DNA of 64,000 nt from Glandiceps talaboti (GCF_964340395.1 NC_135569.1:9272540-9336539), one strand, 5' to 3'. Counted from the first letter of the stretch, positions 11,651 to 23,937 are shown. The notes: a model not told the origin generated them from the sequence alone. Numbers and translations: made by a program.

Positions 11651-12299
11651 TTCAGAATTGAATGGTGTATGCAGTAAATACAGCATCCTTCTGTGTGCAT
11701 ATACACTACTAGCAACAAACAAGCTCCAGGGCACACTTGAGTAATGCGGGAGTACGTCGCAAGGATACGCAAGGCATATACAATGGTCTCATCTGTAATC
11801 AAGGGTAAACACACACGTGTGTAGTTTTTCAACTTCATGTGATATGTTGCAATAGTCACAAATGCTAAAAGTGAATTCCTAGCTAGCAACTAGTCAGTAA
11901 GACGATATCTTGATAACTTTGCTTACCTTAACTCGTACTTGTATTAAAAAGTGACAAAAATACATTCACACCTGCCGATACTCGAAGCCTGAGTGTGCCC
12001 ACAACGTCAACATGCAAGTCAATGTTTGGTCCTGCTGGTGAGCTAAGCCACTGTGAGACTTCCCTCGAGTTTCCCTGACTTACTAGTGCAACACCCAAGC
12101 TTGTTTGGGTCCAGCAGTGTACATTTTATGTATGATGTGTTTGACTTGATTAAATTTTTGTAAGTCAGGAAAAGTTGTAACATTTGACACTGCTATTCAC
12201 TATCGCTAAAATTTGGCGGAGATATTTCAAAGAAGTGTCTCGCTAAACAACTATTCAAGACAAAGTGACTCAATGAATCGGTAGCTATGATGAAAGAGA
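11651..12299. other. No assigned gene; coding-like patch at 11925-12120
   Basis: A more GC-rich stretch is open on the minus strand for about 60 codons and ends in a stop followed by a donor-like AAGGTAAGC at about 11930. No matching acceptor or homology is visible, so no CDS is assigned. The open frame at 11632-11889 shows no support. Confidence 0.35.
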
Positions 12300-13075
12300 A
12301 CATAAAGCCAAAATAAATTAAAAAGCTGACATTTCAGAAATCACCATTCTACAAGAGCTAGAAGTCTTCAACTTTTAACATCAGTGTTGGCAGGTACTAG
12401 TATGTCGTAATTAGAATGAACCATCTTCGAAAAGAACAAAATTACAGTTTAGTACACTGTTCACGCATGGTTACCTTAACATGTATTTGTAAAATGTGAT
12501 AAAAATGTAATAAAATAGAGTCTACAGGTATAAACCTCCGCTTGGAGTTATTGATAGACTGAACACTTTTAACATCAGCGAAAGTAAAGTCTGTCATAAT
12601 AAAAATGGAATTACAAAAAGAGGAGAATAAATCTATAGTTAGTATACTGTTCATCCATGCATGACATGTAGATGAAAAGTTTTAAAAATTGAAATAACAC
12701 TGTGTAAGGTCAAAATAAGTTAATGAAAGCTGACATTTTAGGAATGTGATAGAATAGCACCCCTTCTTTCAGACGTAACAGTCCTAACACTTTTAATATC
12801 GGAGACTCAGAGGGTAAGTATGTCGTAATTAGAATGGGCATGCAAGGAAAGAACAAAATTACAGTTTATAGTATTCTGTTCATCCATGCATGACATGTAG
12901 ATGAAAAATGTTATAAAATACTATGTCTAAAGTTCAAATAAGTTAATAAAAATCTGACGGTTTGAGAATACTTTAACCTTTCTTCACGAGCTAACTTTTA
13001 ATATCACCATAGGTAAGTACAATGTACTGTATATTTGTACATGTATGTCATATTAAGAGGGTTGGATAACAGAAG
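12300..13075. repeat. Degenerate tandem repeat, about 200-bp period
   Basis: Roughly 3.5 copies with ordered motifs AAGCTGACATTT, CACTTTTAAYATCRG, TATGTCGTAATTAGAATG, AAAATTACAGTTTA and CTGTTCATCCATGCATGACA. The open frame at 12442-12654 lies inside it. Confidence 0.75.
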
Positions 13076-13267
13076 GAGAAGTATGAGGGCAGGCTGTGGT
13101 CTGAACTCTTTCTCACCAAGACATCGAATTACTAAGTAAATGTTTAACTTTACACTTTGAATAGAAACTTATTTGAAACGTTTAATGTCACAAGGTGCAT
13201 TTACTTAATTTTCTTGGCATAAATGGAGTCATTCTAACATTTCTTGTGTGGTTTTATAACTACAGTG

Positions 13268-13639
13268 TAGTCTAGTTACTATACATGAAGTAGTTTTCGT
13301 TTTCTACAATCTCTCTCTGTCAGATTTTACCAAAAATTGAGCTAAATCTCTACTGGGGAAGGTGACAAATAGTGCCTGTCAGTAGTAATGCATCACACAC
13401 TGACAGGTGGTTGTAATTGGTTACTTCATTCAGTTTACTACAAACTCAACCTCCAGGTTGAAATTCCGTCACATGAGGAGACAATAATGGTAACAGATTG
13501 ATATAACAGATTGCTCCAATAGCATAAACTATCACTGTTCATTTGTACATTGTAAGAACACAATGTTGTGCAAAAAAGAAATCCATTTGAGTCGATGGAG
13601 ATGATTGACATGATTGTAGTGCATATAGGGACTAGACTA
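13268..13639. mobile_element. MITE-C copy
   Basis: A 372-bp element with short terminal inverted repeats, TAGTCTAG at the left and CTAGACTA at the right. Other copies are 48745-49118 (full length) and 23619-23937 (left end missing). Shared interior words include GAGCTAAATCTCTACTGGGG, CAGTAGTAATSCATCA and TGGTTACTTC. The three copies have the same orientation. The open frame at 13438-13800 overlaps it and is not a gene. Confidence 0.8.
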
Positions 13640-14759
13640 TTTAATAAATAGTCTGCCTTTCCTGGTACATGTACAAATGTCACGTACAGCTCACCAAAAG
13701 TTTGTCCTACTGCTAGACCCTTCAGGCTATTCTGCTTAATGTGAAGTTGGCCGACAGCCTGAATCTTGCCCTTGATTGCACCTTTTAGAAGAAAACCCAA
13801 GGACTAACTGTAGTATCTAGACTAAACTAAAAGTCTGCCATTAGATTTGTCATAAAATAGAGTCTTACACTACATTGTAGGATCCTAAATATTTTAAAGT
13901 ATAGATGATTCCATAAGTTTTACTTTCCAGGATTTTACTTGATTTAAGTTACAATTTTTCTGGGACTTTCCAGAAGTCATGATATGATCAAGACATGATA
14001 ATATGGAATCTCCTGGAAAGTACATGTACATTTATGAAAATAAGAAATTTGCATATTGAGTGAAATTTATGATCATGGCACTGCTGGGTACAACATACTG
14101 TACATGTACATGTAAACACATAGAAATTATTACACAATTTAAACCTTAAGTTTATCTTTCCATATCAAATATACAAAATTAATGACTATGAGGATATGAT
14201 CCATCATATCAGGTACACTCACAAAGATAACATGGTAATTAATTGAAAGACTCCAAGGACATAAAGTAAACCATATAGTACATATTTAGCAGTTGGTCAT
14301 GGCATGATCTAATGATCCCATGAGATTAAAACAACAGATTTGTATAAAATAACATTAAATAGAATAACAATGAGGAAATGAAGATCTATAGTTTTCTACC
14401 TCCTGTGTTCAATTGACATAGAATGTAGATATAAGCTAATTAATCACAGTTTGTACACCTACATCTACATCTATCTAGACGTTATATTGCTATCTTGTTG
14501 TGTTCAACATTTTTTAACCTTCTACTCAGACTAGAGATGGATAAATCAGGAATAAATCAATGGAATGTGTATTTGTACACTGAGTCTTTTCTGTTCCTCT
14601 ACCTATAATTTTCCTGGCATCGGTAATTCCAGTAAAAAGCTAAAACCTGTCGTAAAAGATACTGTATTATGTATTGTACATCTAACTAATGTATTGAGGC
14701 TACAAATATTCAAATGAGTATTATCAAGAAATTAATGATTGTAAATAGTTTGTATACAT
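13640..14759. other. No gene recognised
   Basis: AT-rich, with several TACATGTA words and no convincing exon or repeat unit. Confidence 0.5.
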
Positions 14760-14761
14760 GG

Positions 14762-14811
<50 letters not shown>

Positions 14812-14877
14812 GTGTATGTATGTATGTATGTATGTATGTATGCATGTATGTATGTATGTATGTATGTACATGTAAAA
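14760..14877. repeat. Compound (TG)n-(TGTA)n microsatellite
   Basis: A TG run of about 20 repeats passes into TGTA/TGCA tetramers. Further TG-rich scatter extends to about 14975. Open frames on both strands here are repeat translations. Confidence 0.97.
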
Positions 14878-15770
14878 TATGTGTATGTGCATGCATGTGT
14901 GTGTGTGTATGAGTGCACGTATGCATGCACACATGCATGTATGTATACATGTACATGTACACGTACACATACACATGCACAATCCTTTTTAGTACTTTCA
15001 ACACTCCCCATTCATACATGTACGGTAGGTACATATAACATCGTACCACAACCTGTCTTCAAATACATCCCTGTATGATTGATTCAGTCTGAATTAACCT
15101 CTGCCGTGTTTGTGACCCACTTGCATAAATATTATATGTAAAGATGATAAGATAAACAAAGTAGTGAATGATGGTGTGAGAGCCAGTCCTTTGAGTTCAC
15201 CAACAACCTCATCAATTCTTCAATTACATGAATATTGCACACATACACACACAAAGTCATCCTGTCCAGTAGATGATCAATCTAAAGAGAGTACTGGAAC
15301 TTTACGTCCAAGGGAAATATTCAACCATACAAATTGATTCCATAAAAACTAATCACTAAACTTGGTAAAATATCAATTTTATCTAAACCTCATAACAGAA
15401 AGTAATTTTATCTCAAACTCAGTAACCCATGAGAATTAATGTCAATGAACACTGTCATGTTTATTAAAGTCCACATGATGGAAATACCTGTACAAAGTAA
15501 CATGTATTCACTGTCTCTCATTCTGTTTGTAAATAAGCACAGACTTGTGCTCACAGTTACACATTGTACCTCGCCATCACCAAGTTTTAGAATATTCATT
15601 TGAAATGTTGGTGATTTTATTCAATTTTACGGACTGTATTATCTGCAACTCTTGTACTCTTACATGTATTTAGTTGTTATGAATTTTCGTTCCATTTTTT
15701 GTTTTCTCATGTTTGTAATAGTTCCTCATTTTTTAATATTTTTTTTTACATAAATGGTACAGGAGATGGA
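14878..15770. other. No gene recognised
   Basis: Begins with residual TG/CA-rich sequence; the rest is AT-rich and featureless. The frame at 15408-15599 has no support. Confidence 0.5.
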
Positions 15771-15893
15771 CAAGGTGAACCCCTTTAATGACTTGGTTCC
15801 TGTAACTCTATGTAATTACATCCTAAATATAGGGTACCAGGCTTTAATGACTTGGTTTTTGGTAACTCTATGTAATTACACCCTACGTGTACA
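15771..15893. repeat. Tandem duplication, about 64-bp unit
   Basis: Two copies of TTTAATGACTTGGTT followed by GTAACTCTATGTAATTACA. The plus-strand frame 15754-15999 runs through this and the next repeat. Confidence 0.85.
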
Positions 15894-15899
15894 TGTACA

Positions 15900-16100
15900 G
15901 TCATGTATATGGACACCTGACTGTTATGGCAGTGTGTTCGATATTTTGTTTAAGTCTTCAATATATGGACACCTGACTGTTGTGTGTTCTAAGATATGAA
16001 TATCGCATGTCTTCAGTACTCAATACATGGACACCTGACTGTCATGGTAGCGTGTTCTCATATTTTGTCTTCATTACTTTATACATATCTGACTGTAACC
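15900..16100. repeat. Degenerate tandem repeat, about 60-70-bp unit
   Basis: Three to four copies built on ATATGGACACCTGACTGT, each followed by a GTGTGTTC/ATATTTTGT stretch and CTTCA. Spacing is uneven. Confidence 0.8.
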
Positions 16101-16454
16101 TTCCATGAACTGGAAAGTGAACAATTTGTTTTATAAATGTATGTACAGTGTAGTGATGCATGGACGGCTACAAAGTACCGTGTAGATGGCACAGAAAAGT
16201 TAGGTTCAAAAATTTTCTATGAAATGAGTTATGCCTGAGTTACTCAGCCCAAGTTACTCTGTCTTACAATCCTTTATCTTGGTGTGTACAGACTAACTAA
16301 ACCTGAGTGTTCCTTACATGTAACTAACAGTGCTAACAGTAGTGTGTCTGGGTTGTTTTAGTTGAAGTGGGGCAAGTAGAATATATCATTACATGTTTGG
16401 ACATTCATAAATCTAAAAGGCTGGAATAAAATAAAATTACTACAAAGTTGTTAA
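16101..16454. other. No feature recognised
   Basis: Nothing supportable before the TTAA at 16451-16454. Confidence 0.5.
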
Positions 16455-16575
16455 AGTGGCCATATGGATGAGGATTGGGTATTTATTTTTTATTTTTTAT
16501 TTATAAAACAATTTCATCATGGCTTCCTACTTGAAAAATCAATGTGAAACAAAATAGACCAAGTCTGAGTTTCTC
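16455..16575. mobile_element. MITE-A, left arm only
   Basis: Starts after TTAA with AGTGGCCATATGGATGAGGA and follows the left arm for about 120 bp, then leaves the consensus. The right arm is missing or badly degraded. The frame 16632-16901 lies between this and MITE-B. Confidence 0.85.
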
Positions 16576-16845
16576 AAGTAGAAATATTGTGAATTTTTTA
16601 AACAAGCATAAAACACTTTACCAGCATCAGTATGGTTTCAGAGAAAAACACAGTTTGTAAACTTTCACTTACTAGCCTTGTTCAGCATTTACTGGAGGAA
16701 ATGGACAAAGCGAATACAACTGTTGACAGTTTCATAGACTTCTCAAGAACATACGTAAATATTAAACATTTAATTATTATATTTTACATTCTATGGCATC
16801 AAAGGAATTCTGTTAGATTGGTTGAATTACTACCTAACTTTTATA

Positions 16846-17217
16846 CAACCACTGACATGCAAGCATTGACAAGAAGAACTTGCTACAAACAGGTAACATA
16901 AACAACTAAATTGGATTTAACCCTTTGCACAGCATGTTGGAAGTTCAGAGACAAGTCAAACATTTGATATGAGCGCTATATTCATCCTTTACATACATGT
17001 ACATGTAACACCTCACATTCAAAAACGATTTTCAAGTTCCACTGGCTTTTCATGTCCACTAAACAGATCATAAAAACTGTTCTCATCAAACTATGAAGTG
17101 TATTACATGTCGCTGTACTTCCAACATGCTGTGGCAAGTGTTATTAATCCAATTCATTTGTTTACTTTCCCTGTTTGTAACAAGTTCCATTTGTAAATGT
17201 TTGCCTGTCACTGGTTG
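16846..17217. mobile_element. MITE-B, full-length copy
   Basis: A 372-bp foldback. Left terminus CAACCACTGACATGCAAGC, right terminus CCTGTCACTGGTTG. Inner arm words CAGCATGTTGGAAGT and ACTTCCAACATGCTG are complementary. TA precedes the left end. The copy at 37499-37867 has TA on both sides, which suggests a TA target as in Tc1/mariner-type elements. Confidence 0.85.
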
Positions 17218-17482
17218 AACGATAACAACTTTATAGTTATCAATATTTCAAATATCCCCTCTGTTGTTAATAATTCACCACCTTACATGCATCAAATATG
17301 TTTTCATAAATTATTAATTTTCGTTAGATTTCTTGGCAGTCTAAGTATGAATTCCGTTGGGTTTATCAAAACTAACAGTAAGAGATTTTAAAGAGACTCC
17401 AGAGAAGGGTCAAAGTATGGGGTAAATATTGATATGTATCGTGATTAAATTTATATAAGCCTTAAGTATGAAACTCAGCAGA

Positions 17483-17895
17483 ATATTGATGGTATGTTGG
17501 TTGAATAACTACATGTATATTGGCTACCTTGGAATCTGCAAGTTGTCAGTTTGAGCCTCACTGTGACTCTTTGTTTCTGATTGGCTGAAGTCCTTGGCAA
17601 GATTTACATTTTGCAAACCATGCTTGTGCCCAACCCAATTAATATATAATTGGGGACATTTTAGGAGAGAGGTTGTGTCCCATGTACATGTACATGTACA
17701 TGTATGCGCTTGCAGGGATCTGTACGTGTATATACCGTAATTGAAGACCTGGTATGACAGAGGTTATGTGAATTCAATGTTTTCATCCTACATTGTACAT
17801 GTACATGTATGTGCTTACTGAGGGCCTGAGGCTGCAAAGGACTGTATGCTTCCCAAGGAATTGAGGAAGTACATGATTGTACATTTTTGTGTATA
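17483..17895 (+). mobile_element. SINE-2 copy
   Basis: Aligns in order with the minus-strand SINE at 47887-48228. It has a diverged tRNA-like head (GGTTGAATAACT... then CAAGTTGTCAGTTTGAGCC), then AAGTCCTTGGCAAGATTT, ACCATGCTTGTGCC, CAATTATATATTAATTGG-like sequence, GACCTGGTATGACAGAGGTT, and GAATTGAGGAAGTA at the end. TACATGTA runs have expanded inside it. The minus-strand frame at 17661 is not a gene. Confidence 0.75.
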
Positions 17896-20780
17896 TATGA
17901 CATGTAGTCAGTGTCATCATGCTATTAAAGGTTCATGCCAGGGTAATAACCGTAAATGATTTGAAGAGAGTGCGGAATTAGTACTCCTCTCAAAAAAACT
18001 GAAGCACAGCCAATACACGTACAAATATATCTCATAGACTACAACAATAAATCATAGCTTGTGTGGATATTGTCAGAAATGAAGGAAGGGGGCAGGGTGG
18101 GGTGGGGGATGGTGTTTAATACTCTCTGCAATTTACATGTAAAAGATATTAATAACTTAGTGCACTGACCAGGTTCAAAAATATGTAACAACACTTTTGA
18201 TTCGTCACGCTATTCTGACCATTTGAGCAAAATGCTCTGATGTTGTAATGTTGTTATGGTCAACACTTTATCTTCAAAAAACGTTCAAAGATACATGAAG
18301 GGAAAGTATGGTGAATCAGTGTCGGGATTTTTTGTGAAAAAGTTACCCATGTACATATAAATGGCATATTGTATCTTCTGATGGGAAGAATACCCAAGAT
18401 TCAAACCAAGTATGAAATGTTGAGTACATGTACTAACACAGTCTGTCAGTTTACATTCTAAGAACTACATGTCGAACGCAGAAGACGAGGCACTTATAGA
18501 GTATGCTGTATTGTACCTGTAGTCATGTGACTTTTTTCAACATTTATGTTCGGCTGTGAAGGGATTTGACTAGAGTTTACTTTGGAAATTAGTTTTCTAG
18601 AATTGTCGTGTATTATACATCAATTAAATTATAAATTGAGAAAGGATTTAGATGAGGAGTTATTACTTGCTTCAGTAAAATTAAATTATGTATGGTACTG
18701 AGCGCTTCACTCTCTCACTAATGTTCAGCTTTCTTGAGATTGTCAGACAGGATGTACATTGATGTGTGTGTGTTTTACAAACGATATCACATTATCCGGT
18801 TTTTTATGAACATTGCGTCCTTATTTGCAGGAAAGTCTTCTGAGCCAATTTTGCATTGCACAATGACCCTTACTTCTAGGGAAATAGTACTTTATTTTAA
18901 AGTCTTTTTATACGCCAGAAATTTCTAGCTCACTTAGAAAAGGACAATTTAACTTCAGAGAGTCTTCTTCTTCATGTATATCACTTGTAACTGTCTTTTA
19001 TAAAATTGCAATCTTTTCAAAAGTAAGAAATTTCTTGTCGACATAACCATGAAAAGGGTGATTGTAGTGTACATGTATATCTTTCAATGACTCTCACAAA
19101 TACACAGAATTCTTTACTAATTTTCAATATGGGAATGTGGGAATGCGGAGATCACCCGAAACCAAAACAAACGAATCAAAATGATGGAAATAGAGGTAAA
19201 TAAAGACAACTACATGTAGTTGCCTTTCACCACATTAGATTTTAATCAGATTGGGTTTTGCAGATCAGGGTTGTGAGGCAGAAGTGCCAATTTTAGGACA
19301 CATAACTTGATAAGCCATACTACAGTGGTCTGCAATACCCATATGCAGGCATATACAATGTACATATGCCATATATGCATAGAGTTGCACAGAAGTCGTT
19401 TCAAACACATAAAAAACCACATACAAGTGAATTACACAGGAAGTGATATGTACCGGTATATGATACAATATAATTACTTTGGAATGATAAATTACATGTA
19501 GAAAAGAGTGTGACCTTTCGATTCTTGGTTAACTATTACACAATAATCACGTCTTGATGTTAAAAATGAATAATCTAGCAGTAACTAGATTTTAAATGAA
19601 CGATATTCACTCACAGAATTTTATCTTTACTAAATCATTAATAATGTTTGCATCTGAGTTGCATTTCAGATTAACAGTTATTAGATTGTTAATGTTGTGC
19701 CGATAATCTCACGACTGCAGTATAACATATAAAATTAATTAATGGACTAAAATAGATGAATATGGATTTTCTACTTTCAATAAAAAAATTGTAAATGTGA
19801 TTGCATTTTAGCTCAAACTTCGCCATTTTAAACTAGTCATATTTTTCTCATAAAAATAATGGACAGGATAACATTTCAAAGCATGGTAATGACAAAGGCA
19901 AAAATTTGTACAAAATATGGTACAAATTTAATTTAAAGAAAAAAATTAGTTTTCATGAAATATTCATAGACTGGGATCATTTTACATAAAACAGGCATTT
20001 TTAAATCTTGTCTCAAATTTCCGACCATAGTGTAAAATCCCATAAATCATTTTGTTGCTTACAATAAATGAACCTACCGATAGATGTAGTCAGTAGATTG
20101 TACAGTCACAACTTACTGTATTATATATTTACATGTACTTTTACTTTCAGAATATTATGTGAAATTACATGTTTTCAACCAAATTTTTGACATAAATTCA
20201 TACATCAACATTTTGGAGATGATTACTCTGATTCTTGTCTAAAATTAAACTAAAATGTACCAAAAATTGTCAAAAAACATAAATTTTTAATAAAAGTGAA
20301 TTTGGTGGGAATATACTATTTTTACCTGACTACCTACGGAATAGGCTGATACATGTAAATGTCACATTGTCACCTATTAAGAAACATAAATGTGAAGCAT
20401 AAATGTGAAGATATCAGTTTTATTTTAATGTCTTTGTAAATGACTAGCAAATGTTTTGTTTTATCATTTTACTGTACTCTCTTCGGTTTATATATATGTG
20501 TATGTCACAATGACAGCACCTCTAGAATTGTTTCTTAAATTTGCATTTGATTGTTGTCTCTGTGTGTAAAACTTTAAAAGGCATCCTGTCTCAGAAGTGA
20601 AACACTAAAGCAACTTCACTTTACCTGTATATGTGTAATGTATAAATTATACATACATGTACATGTATGTATGTTGTATGCATGAAAGAGATGCCAATTG
20701 GGAATAGATAACAAGACATTTTATGGAGCTTCAGTTTTAAAAATACTAGCAAATCTTACGAATACGTGTACATTATGTGT
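17896..20780. other. No gene recognised
   Basis: Nearly 2.9 kb of AT-rich sequence with scattered TACATGTA words and no recognised repeat or exon. Opposed frames near 19265-19501 overlap and look random. The 18734-18928 frame has no support. Confidence 0.5.
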
Positions 20781-21400
20781 CATTCGCTAATCCTGGATAT
20801 CCACTTCCAAAGACAAGAGTACCGCCTACACAATGTAAATTCAAAATCCAGCACCGTAGACAAGTATTGTTAGCCCGTTTATAGGAATGACTGACTGACT
20901 CCGATAACACTTGTCTTATCAGATTGTCCTGCTAACCGTAGCAACTCGATAATTACAGTTTGAAAATTGATGCAGTTAGCCACACCCCCAAAGCTGTTAG
21001 CAAATACCTCCACAGCTGATTACAAAATGTAGTTACAGAGGCAAGTGATTCCATAATTGTGAAAATCAAAGTCTAGTGTTGTAATAATTCTCCACTGGAA
21101 CTCAAATATAATCAGCTGTGGCAGTATTCTACTAACAGCTTTAGGGGGGTGTGGCTGTAAATTCTGCATCGATTTTTGAACGTAATCATCAACTTGCTGT
21201 GGTTAGCAAGATAAGTTAACAAGACGAGTGTTATCAAGTCATTCACTCAGCACCATAAACAGGCTGGAATAATACACAATGTAAAATCAAAATCCATTCT
21301 CTAAGACAAATACTACCTACATACAAAATGTAGCTTGCAAACTTAAAATCCACTATCAAAGACGAATATTACCAACACAATAAACTCACCAACTTCTACA
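20781..21400. repeat. Degenerate tandem repeat (about 48-bp unit) split by a foldback
   Basis: Units with CACAATGTAAATTCAAAATCC and AAGACAARTAYT(A/G) occur on both sides, at 20781-20872 and 21265-21400, with MITE-D (20873-21264) between. This fits a tandem array that was later interrupted. Confidence 0.75.
20873..21264. mobile_element. MITE-D foldback, about 392 bp
   Basis: The arms are inverted copies. Left words GCCCGTTTAT, GATAACACTTGTCTT, CTGCTAACC, AGCCACACCCCCAAAGCTGT and CCACAGCTGATT pair in reverse order with AATCAGCTGTGG, ACAGCTTTAGGGGGGTGTGG, GGTTAGCA, AAGACGAGTGTTATC and ATAAACAGGC. It is the only full copy seen here. Target duplication is not clear, and no coding capacity is present. 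Confidence 0.88.
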
Positions 21401-22474
21401 CTGCATAGTCGGACCACGGATTATACTTCAATGGTCAGATCTTCCAAGTTATTTGGGAATTATAAATAATGATGTCTGGGTATGTCATCTAGATTGTACC
21501 TTTTACTTGAATCACAAATTGTTATTTTAATCCTTTCAAAACCTTATTTTCCTTTGTAATATAAAAGTCACGAAACAGAGATAAGAAGTTGAGTATTAGT
21601 AGATAGTTACTATTTATAGCACAAATGATATTATACTCTCTTGGAAAAAAAAGCCATCATTGCATTTCTATTTAACTTCTTTGCTATCTTTCAGAATCTG
21701 TCAACTTTTCAATTTTTAACTGATTTATTAGGCTGAGTCCTTTTAGTAAGTTTCTCTTACGTCATGTGATTTTGAGTCTGATAAAAAGGCTTTCTAGACA
21801 GTACATGTCAAAACAAACTAATGAATGATGTATAATCTCCAGTCGGACAAAAACCACTTAGAAATAAATGTTGCTATGAGCTCGCTATATTTGTTTCATG
21901 TTTCTTAGAAAATTTCAATGCACTCCATAATCATATCAGTCAGGCTTAGGAAGATATGTAGACATTCATCACTTTCGGTTTCGACTGAGTTTCATTCAGA
22001 GATCTGAGACAGCATGTCGAGTGAAGTTTACTAGAAGACGCATTAATACATATAAAATGTATGTACAAGTGATGATTTGCATCGGTGTGTGTGTGTTTAA
22101 CTATTCGTACACTGAAATCGTGAGCATTTTATAAATTATAAACATAAAATCTTGTAAATACGGTTATATTTCTTAAGTTTTTCTGTTTTGGATGAACATA
22201 CATTGTAACTATGTAACGTGAACAGGATTACACAAAAACATGTAAAAGCCACTGACACAGAGAGTAATCGGAGTAAGTGCAATCATGTTTGCAGTCTAGC
22301 TTTCATCTGATAGTCACTTGCATTACTTTTCAAAATTTGGCAACAGAAACGGCACATACTCATGAAAATATGTGGTATTACCATGAACATGACACTGACA
22401 CTCCCATATGATGCATGGGTCTATAAAAGTACAAGAACCCAATAATGAAGTTTGAGATATACAACGCACTTAGT
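21401..22474. other. No feature recognised
   Basis: AT-rich sequence; no exon, RNA gene or repeat unit seen. Confidence 0.5.
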
Positions 22475-22500
22475 CAACAACAACAACAACAACAACAACA
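22475..22500. repeat. (CAA)n microsatellite
   Basis: About eight and a half CAA units. Confidence 0.95.
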
Positions 22501-22627
22501 TGTATTTGCCTACTTGTATATGTACATGTATGTACATTGTATATCCTCACCTTTGTGTCAGGTTTGAAAGAAGTTAGTTAGTGCATGTCAAAGATACATG
22601 TACATGTATATGTAAACATAAGCTATA

Positions 22628-22902
22628 TTTATAATAATAATAATCTTTATTTGTTCTATTAAATTCGGAAATTTGTTAAATGGTTGCCACAAGCAGCGCC
22701 CCTACTGTCCTTGTGTTAAAGAAACAGGAAGAAACCAGAGTACCCGGAGAAAACCTGCGTTGTTCTGCAGGGTCAAACTGAGCATTACCCTTCTTACAAA
22801 CAGACCTGGTTAAATTTTAATCAAACTCAGCCGGCGCTTGGCGGGTTCAAACCCAGACTGCAGCAGTAAGAGGCCTATGAACTAACCGCTTGGACACCAA
22901 CA
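22628..22902 (-). mobile_element. SINE-3 copy, tRNA-headed, TTA-tailed
   Basis: Read on the minus strand it starts with a tRNA-like head: GTCCAAGCGGTTAGTTCATA as box A region, GGGTTTGAACCCG as box B. Next comes the complement of AGTACCCGGAGAAAACC, a word I recall as common in invertebrate SINE/LINE bodies, then AATAAAGATTATTATTATTA as tail. Other copies: 40332-40622 and 58067-58285 on the plus strand. The anticodon arm is degraded, so this is not a tRNA gene. Confidence 0.82.
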
Positions 22903-23190
22903 ACCCGACCCATACACATGGCAGATGGGCAGGATAAGAAAAGGATAGCATAATAAAGAATTTTTGACATTTCTCGATAAGGCATAGTATACATGTATAC
23001 ATATTGTGCAGCAGTAAAAAGCCAATGAGCTAACCACTCAGACACCAACAACCCAACCCATACACATGGCAGATGGGCAGGATAAGAAAAGGATAGCATA
23101 ATACAGAATTTTTGACATTTCTCGATAAGGCAAAGTATGTACATGTTTTGAAGCAGTAAGAGACCAACGAGCTAACAACCACTTGGACAC
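22863..23190. repeat. Tandem repeat, about 145-bp unit, grown from a SINE end
   Basis: Two full copies (22863-23010 and 23011-23152) and a partial third start with GCAGTAARARRCCWAYGARC. They include CCATACACATGGCAGATGGG and GACATTTCTCGATAAGGC. Part of each unit is the SINE-3 head, so the amplification included the SINE boundary. The minus-strand frame 22875-23144 is a repeat frame. Confidence 0.9.
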
Positions 23191-23360
23191 ATGCAGTCAA
23201 CAAGTAACCAATTTATATGTTATTCACAAGAGCTGTCTTACAAAATGTAGAGTGGAATTTCATTATTTTCAATAAAGAAACATAAAGTTAAACATTGACA
23301 TATCCATCTAAAAATATTGACGACAGTGGGTAGACTATTATTTTGCAGTTGACAACTTAA

Positions 23361-23618
23361 AGTGGCCATATGGATGAGGATTGGGTATTTAATTTGGATT
23401 TTTCATTTATAAAGCAATTTTATCATGGTTTCCTACTTGAAAAATCAATGTGAAACAACATATGCCAAGAACTTGTTAGTAACTCAATACATTGTGAAAA
23501 ACTGATAATTGTGTAGAATGTAAGTATAATAGCAAACTATTTTACACATATTTTGAGCTTTTTGCAATGTATTGAGTTACAAAACAAGGACTTGGTCTAT
23601 GTTGTCTCACGTTGATTT
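23361..23618. mobile_element. MITE-A, right end missing
   Basis: Follows TTAA (23357-23360). The left arm and interior are intact. The right arm stops after CACGTTGATTTCT, where MITE-C sequence begins. Confidence 0.85.
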
Positions 23619-23937
23619 CTAATGTATATGATCAAATGGACAGATTCTATCGATAATCTAGCTAAATCTCCTACTGGGGAAGGGATGGACAGTGCATGTC
23701 AGTAGTAATCCATCATACACTGCCAGGGGGTTGTATAAATGTAATTGGTTACTTCACTCAGTTTACTACACATTCAGAAATGTAAGACAAAAAAACTTGA
23801 CGATGTATATATATCAGCGCTCCAATAGCATAAACTATTGGTGTTGGTAGCAAGAATGGAATTCTTTGCTAGAGAAAGCCATTAGACTCAGACTATATAT
23901 GGTGGAGATGATCATAATGCGTACAGGACTGGACTAC
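23619..23937. mobile_element. MITE-C, left end missing
   Basis: Matches 13268-13639 and 48745-49118 from about 50 bp inside the left end (AATCTAGCTAAATCTCCTAC, then CAGTAGTAATCCATCA) to GGACTGGACTA at the right. It abuts the broken right arm of MITE-A. Confidence 0.8.

Noticed and set aside
13438-13800. 120-codon minus-strand open frame
   Set aside because: More than half lies inside MITE-C, whose other copies do not keep the frame.
14710-15078. Four overlapping open frames of 90-106 codons
   Set aside because: They arise from the (TG)n/(TGTA)n microsatellite.
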